NCBI GenBank assembly: GCA_003533405.1
Contig: DQDL01000106.1
Location: 429-15,528, forward strand
Source of the DNA: Clostridiales bacterium
GTDB taxonomy: Bacteria; Bacillota; Clostridia; Oscillospirales; Oscillospiraceae
Direction of reading: 5' to 3'
DNA: 15,100 nt
The notes below the pieces were generated by a model. The model did no database searches and was not told where the DNA came from. It saw only the letters and a list, made by a program, of their open reading frames with translations. Made by a program: the position numbers and the translations under genes. Position 1 is the first letter of the stretch. Each line of letters opens with the position of its first letter. Of this stretch, positions 13,263 through 15,100 are shown piece by piece.

Positions 13263-13481
13263 GTGAAATTAACGGACAAGAAAGACATTGTTAGAGCTGT
13301 TGCATGGATAGTCGGCGCATTGCTTTGGGCGGTGATTGCCTGCGATAATATCGCCCAAAGCAACACCACCTGTGCGGTGACACAAGCGGCGCTCAGCGTC
13401 TGCTTTATTATAAATGCCGTCCGGTGCTATATTACGGCAAAAAGTAAACAAAATTGCGACCCGAGAGGGTCGCTTTTTTAA
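13263..13481 (+). CDS. Putative small two-helix membrane protein (72 aa)
   Basis: From GTG at 13263 the frame reads (M)KLTDKKDIVRAVAW, then two hydrophobic spans (about residues 11-31 and 41-60) separated by a polar loop DNIAQSNTTCAV, and ends RCYITAKSKQN with a basic flank. This looks like a small integral membrane protein of unknown function. No ATG is available downstream, and the frame upstream of 13263 crosses the predicted promoter. No good ribosome site precedes the GTG, and the leader would be about 10 nt, so the start is weak. The last residues (CDPRGSLF) and the TAA at 13479-13481 are encoded by the terminator hairpin and its T tract. A strong inverted repeat lies inside, so the unit could instead be a structured RNA. 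Confidence 0.5.
   Translation: MKLTDKKDIVRAVAWIVGALLWAVIACDNIAQSNTTCAVTQAALSVCFIINAVRCYITAKSKQNCDPRGSLF
13320..13363. repeat. 12-bp perfect inverted repeat inside the small unit
   Basis: TTGCTTTGGGCG (13320-13331) and its exact complement (13352-13363) flank a 20-nt loop. The pairing continues inward with wobble pairs. No T tract follows, so it is not a terminator, and it lies within the putative coding sequence. Confidence 0.8.
13456..13479 (+). terminator. Terminator of the small plus-strand unit
   Basis: A 7-bp GC-rich stem (13456-13462 with 13467-13473) has a GAGA tetraloop and is followed at once by six T's. The stop codon TAA of the putative small protein falls in the T tract. Confidence 0.88.
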
Positions 13482-13484
13482 TAG

Positions 13485-13513
13485 TTTACAGTTATCAAAA
13501 AAGCAAGTATAAT
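13485..13513 (+). promoter_or_regulatory. Promoter of the lipoprotein pair
   Basis: TTTACA (13485-13490) and a perfect TATAAT (13508-13513) are separated by 17 nt. The predicted start near 13520 leaves a leader of about 45 nt. Confidence 0.8.
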
Positions 13514-13564
13514 CGAGTTACCAAGCACAACGGAAAATCAAAAAATCAATTAGGGAGGAAAATG

Positions 13565-14272
13565 ATGAAAAACTCGAAGGTATTGTACCTGCTGCTCACG
13601 CTTGCTATGTGCCTGAGCCTTGCCGCATGCGGCGGAGGCGACGAGGGGATAACCACGCCCGCATGGTTTGAGGGTATGGTCAGCGACTCGCAGAATAAGG
13701 CCGACTTCAACCTCTACGGCGGCACTTGGACGGGCGATAACGGCAGCATGGTCGTCGAAATGTCCGAAAGCGGCGATGAGGTGCGATTTGCGCTGTATGA
13801 CGCAAACAATGAGATAACCGCCAGCGGCTTTATACAGACCGAGCCCCAGTACAACGCCGATTATTTCTACAACGAGCATGACGGCGTTGCCCACCTGTGC
13901 TCCGTCCCCGGCGATGTTCTCACTATCGACGGCTTCGGCGAGTTCACCAAAGTTAGCGGCGATAAGCAGGACGACACTGTCGGCGGCGATGACTACAGCG
14001 CCATTGCCGGTGAGTGGTATCTCGACGGCGAGCAGGACGCACTGAGCGTCATTGAGATAAGAGACGACGGAAGCTGGTCGCTCATGGAACTCATGGACGG
14101 CGACAGCGAGCGCACTGCGGTCGACTGGGGCAAGCTCCAGACTGCCGAAGGCGAGGGCGCATACTCCGCCGTTTCCGATAACTTTGAGGATGTTGCCTAC
14201 GACATGACCGTTGTAGACGGCACAACATTTTACTGGGGCGGCGAAAACGACAACTATCAGAAGCTGTCGTAA
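13565..14272 (+). CDS. Putative lipoprotein with two lipocalin-like repeats
   Basis: A 235-residue exported protein. A short basic N-terminus, a hydrophobic stretch and the lipobox LAAC (19-22) predict signal peptidase II cleavage and lipid attachment at Cys22. A Gly- and Asp-rich linker follows. Two acidic beta-rich segments (about 51-132 and 146-235) begin GGTW and AGEW and end FTKVS and YQKLS, suggesting an internal duplication of a small lipocalin-like barrel. The function is unknown; it would sit on the outer face of the membrane. AGGGAGG (13552-13558) best fits the ATG at 13565 (6-nt spacing), while the adjacent ATG at 13562 is only 3 nt away. The next lipoprotein gene begins 11 nt downstream, so the two are probably co-transcribed. 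Confidence 0.85.
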   Translation: MKNSKVLYLLLTLAMCLSLAACGGGDEGITTPAWFEGMVSDSQNKADFNLYGGTWTGDNGSMVVEMSESGDEVRFALYDANNEITASGFIQTEPQYNADYFYNEHDGVAHLCSVPGDVLTIDGFGEFTKVSGDKQDDTVGGDDYSAIAGEWYLDGEQDALSVIEIRDDGSWSLMELMDGDSERTAVDWGKLQTAEGEGAYSAVSDNFEDVAYDMTVVDGTTFYWGGENDNYQKLS

Positions 14273-14283
14273 GGGGTGCTGCG

Positions 14284-15100
14284 ATGAAAAAACTTTTTGT
14301 GCTCGTTATTGCACTGCTTTTGTGCCTTTCTGCCTGCGGGGGATCGGATGACGATACTGCGGGCGATGACTGGCGCACGAGCGGCATCGTGGTCGCCAAC
14401 GGAACGATAACTCACGACGGCGAGAGCGTGGATGTGCTCGTGACCGTAAGCGACACTTCTGCTGCGTTTTACCGTGACACCGCCGAGCAGGTGCTCTTTG
14501 ACAGCGTGCTGTTTCCCGAGAGCATCCTCGACGCAAAACAGGCGTTTGAAAGTATCTCGTTTGACGATATAGACGGCGACGGCGAGAGTGATGTTGTCGT
14601 CCGCTTTGAGCACGAGATTGGCGACACAACGGAGCTTGTGTGGATATGGGATCCCGCCGAGCGCTACATGTTCAGCAAGGAGCTGTCCACCGGCTTGACC
14701 GGCGGTGATGACACCGAGCCGTATTTCGCCGCAAACGGTCTGCTCACAAATGGCGAGGTAGGTAAGGGCAGAGTTAAGCTCAAAGACGGCGCAGGCTTTT
14801 ATGCGAATTTAGGCGAGGGCTACGCCACCGGCGACTGCTACTGGGAGGTCAGCGTTGAGTATGACCAGACCCACGACGGCATTCGGGAAATGCAGTTTGA
14901 TGCAAAGTGCTACATCCCCGCGAGCTCCGTGCCGGTTTTCAGCAAGGACTTTATCACCGTCACCGACAGCGAGCTTTACGATGCCTACTCCGGCATGTGG
15001 CTCACCGCAGCCACCGCCTACGGCAGCAGCGACCGCGGCGACAATTACTATGTCCGCACCGTCGAGCGGGATGGAGTGAGCAGCACCATCGAGTTTGCCT
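14284..15100 (+). CDS. Putative lipoprotein, 3' end outside the window
   Basis: The first 272 residues are visible and the frame is open at the right edge. MKKLFVLVIALLLC leads into the lipobox LSAC (15-18), predicting a lipid-anchored Cys18, then an Asp-rich linker. A DIDGDGESDVVV motif at 95-106 matches the FG-GAP/calcium-binding loop pattern (D-x-D-x-D-G). The remainder is acidic and beta-rich with several Trp/Tyr residues, and I assign no known domain. The ribosome site (AAGGGG, 14271-14276) overlaps the upstream stop codon with 7-nt spacing, so translation is probably coupled to the preceding lipoprotein gene. Possible roles such as carbohydrate or calcium binding are guesses. Confidence 0.85.
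   Translation, partial: MKKLFVLVIALLLCLSACGGSDDDTAGDDWRTSGIVVANGTITHDGESVDVLVTVSDTSAAFYRDTAEQVLFDSVLFPESILDAKQAFESISFDDIDGDGESDVVVRFEHEIGDTTELVWIWDPAERYMFSKELSTGLTGGDDTEPYFAANGLLTNGEVGKGRVKLKDGAGFYANLGEGYATGDCYWEVSVEYDQTHDGIREMQFDAKCYIPASSVPVFSKDFITVTDSELYDAYSGMWLTAATAYGSSDRGDNYYVRTVERDGVSSTIEFA

Overview
The window looks like chromosomal DNA of a Gram-positive gut-type anaerobe of class Clostridia, probably Oscillospirales (Ruminococcaceae/Oscillospiraceae). The basis is the GC-rich genes with AT-rich intergenic DNA, strong AGGAGG-type ribosome sites, TTGACA/TATAAT-like promoters, a sortase-type (K)PKTGD surface protein with a proline-rich PDKPTPDN stalk, and two small LxxC lipoproteins. The order-level placement is an impression and was not tested. 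There is no phage, plasmid, IS transposase, CRISPR array, rRNA or tRNA.

Layout, left to right. (1) The 3' part of tadA (tRNA adenosine deaminase) converges on a type I phosphoribosyltransferase gene, and the two share a bidirectional terminator. (2) An AT-rich regulatory gap of about 490 bp separates the phosphoribosyltransferase from a divergent sodium:solute symporter of the NSS/SNF family. (3) The symporter ends at a UUCG-loop terminator, followed by about 600 bp of non-coding DNA. This gap contains a 283-bp palindrome-rich element (2918-3200) with perfect 12-bp terminal inverted repeats. (4) A 6.3-kb minus-strand gene encodes a 2099-residue secreted, wall-anchored protein with repeated beta-rich modules, a PHP metallo-phosphoesterase domain of the CehA/McbA type, a GATase/ThuA-like domain, two OB-like domains and a C-terminal sorting signal. 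It has a leader of about 190 nt with a terminator-like structure. (5) A divergent YibE/F family membrane protein follows. (6) A minus-strand operon encodes a MarR-type regulator and a MATE efflux pump; an inverted repeat sits on its promoter. (7) A small plus-strand unit encodes a putative 72-residue two-helix membrane protein or a structured RNA. (8) Two consecutive lipoprotein genes follow, the second running off the window.

How the parts relate. The clearest functional unit is marR-MATE, an autoregulated efflux operon. The two lipoprotein genes form a probable operon 11 bp apart. The giant surface protein appears to be a monocistronic unit with its own promoter, leader and terminator. The remaining genes are independent housekeeping or transport genes.

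I found no clear new multi-gene system. The most unusual items are the architecture of the surface protein and its repeated unassigned module, the leader attenuator candidate in front of it, the hairpin-rich element at 2918-3200, and the small transcription unit at 13218-13481, where coding potential and strong RNA structure overlap.
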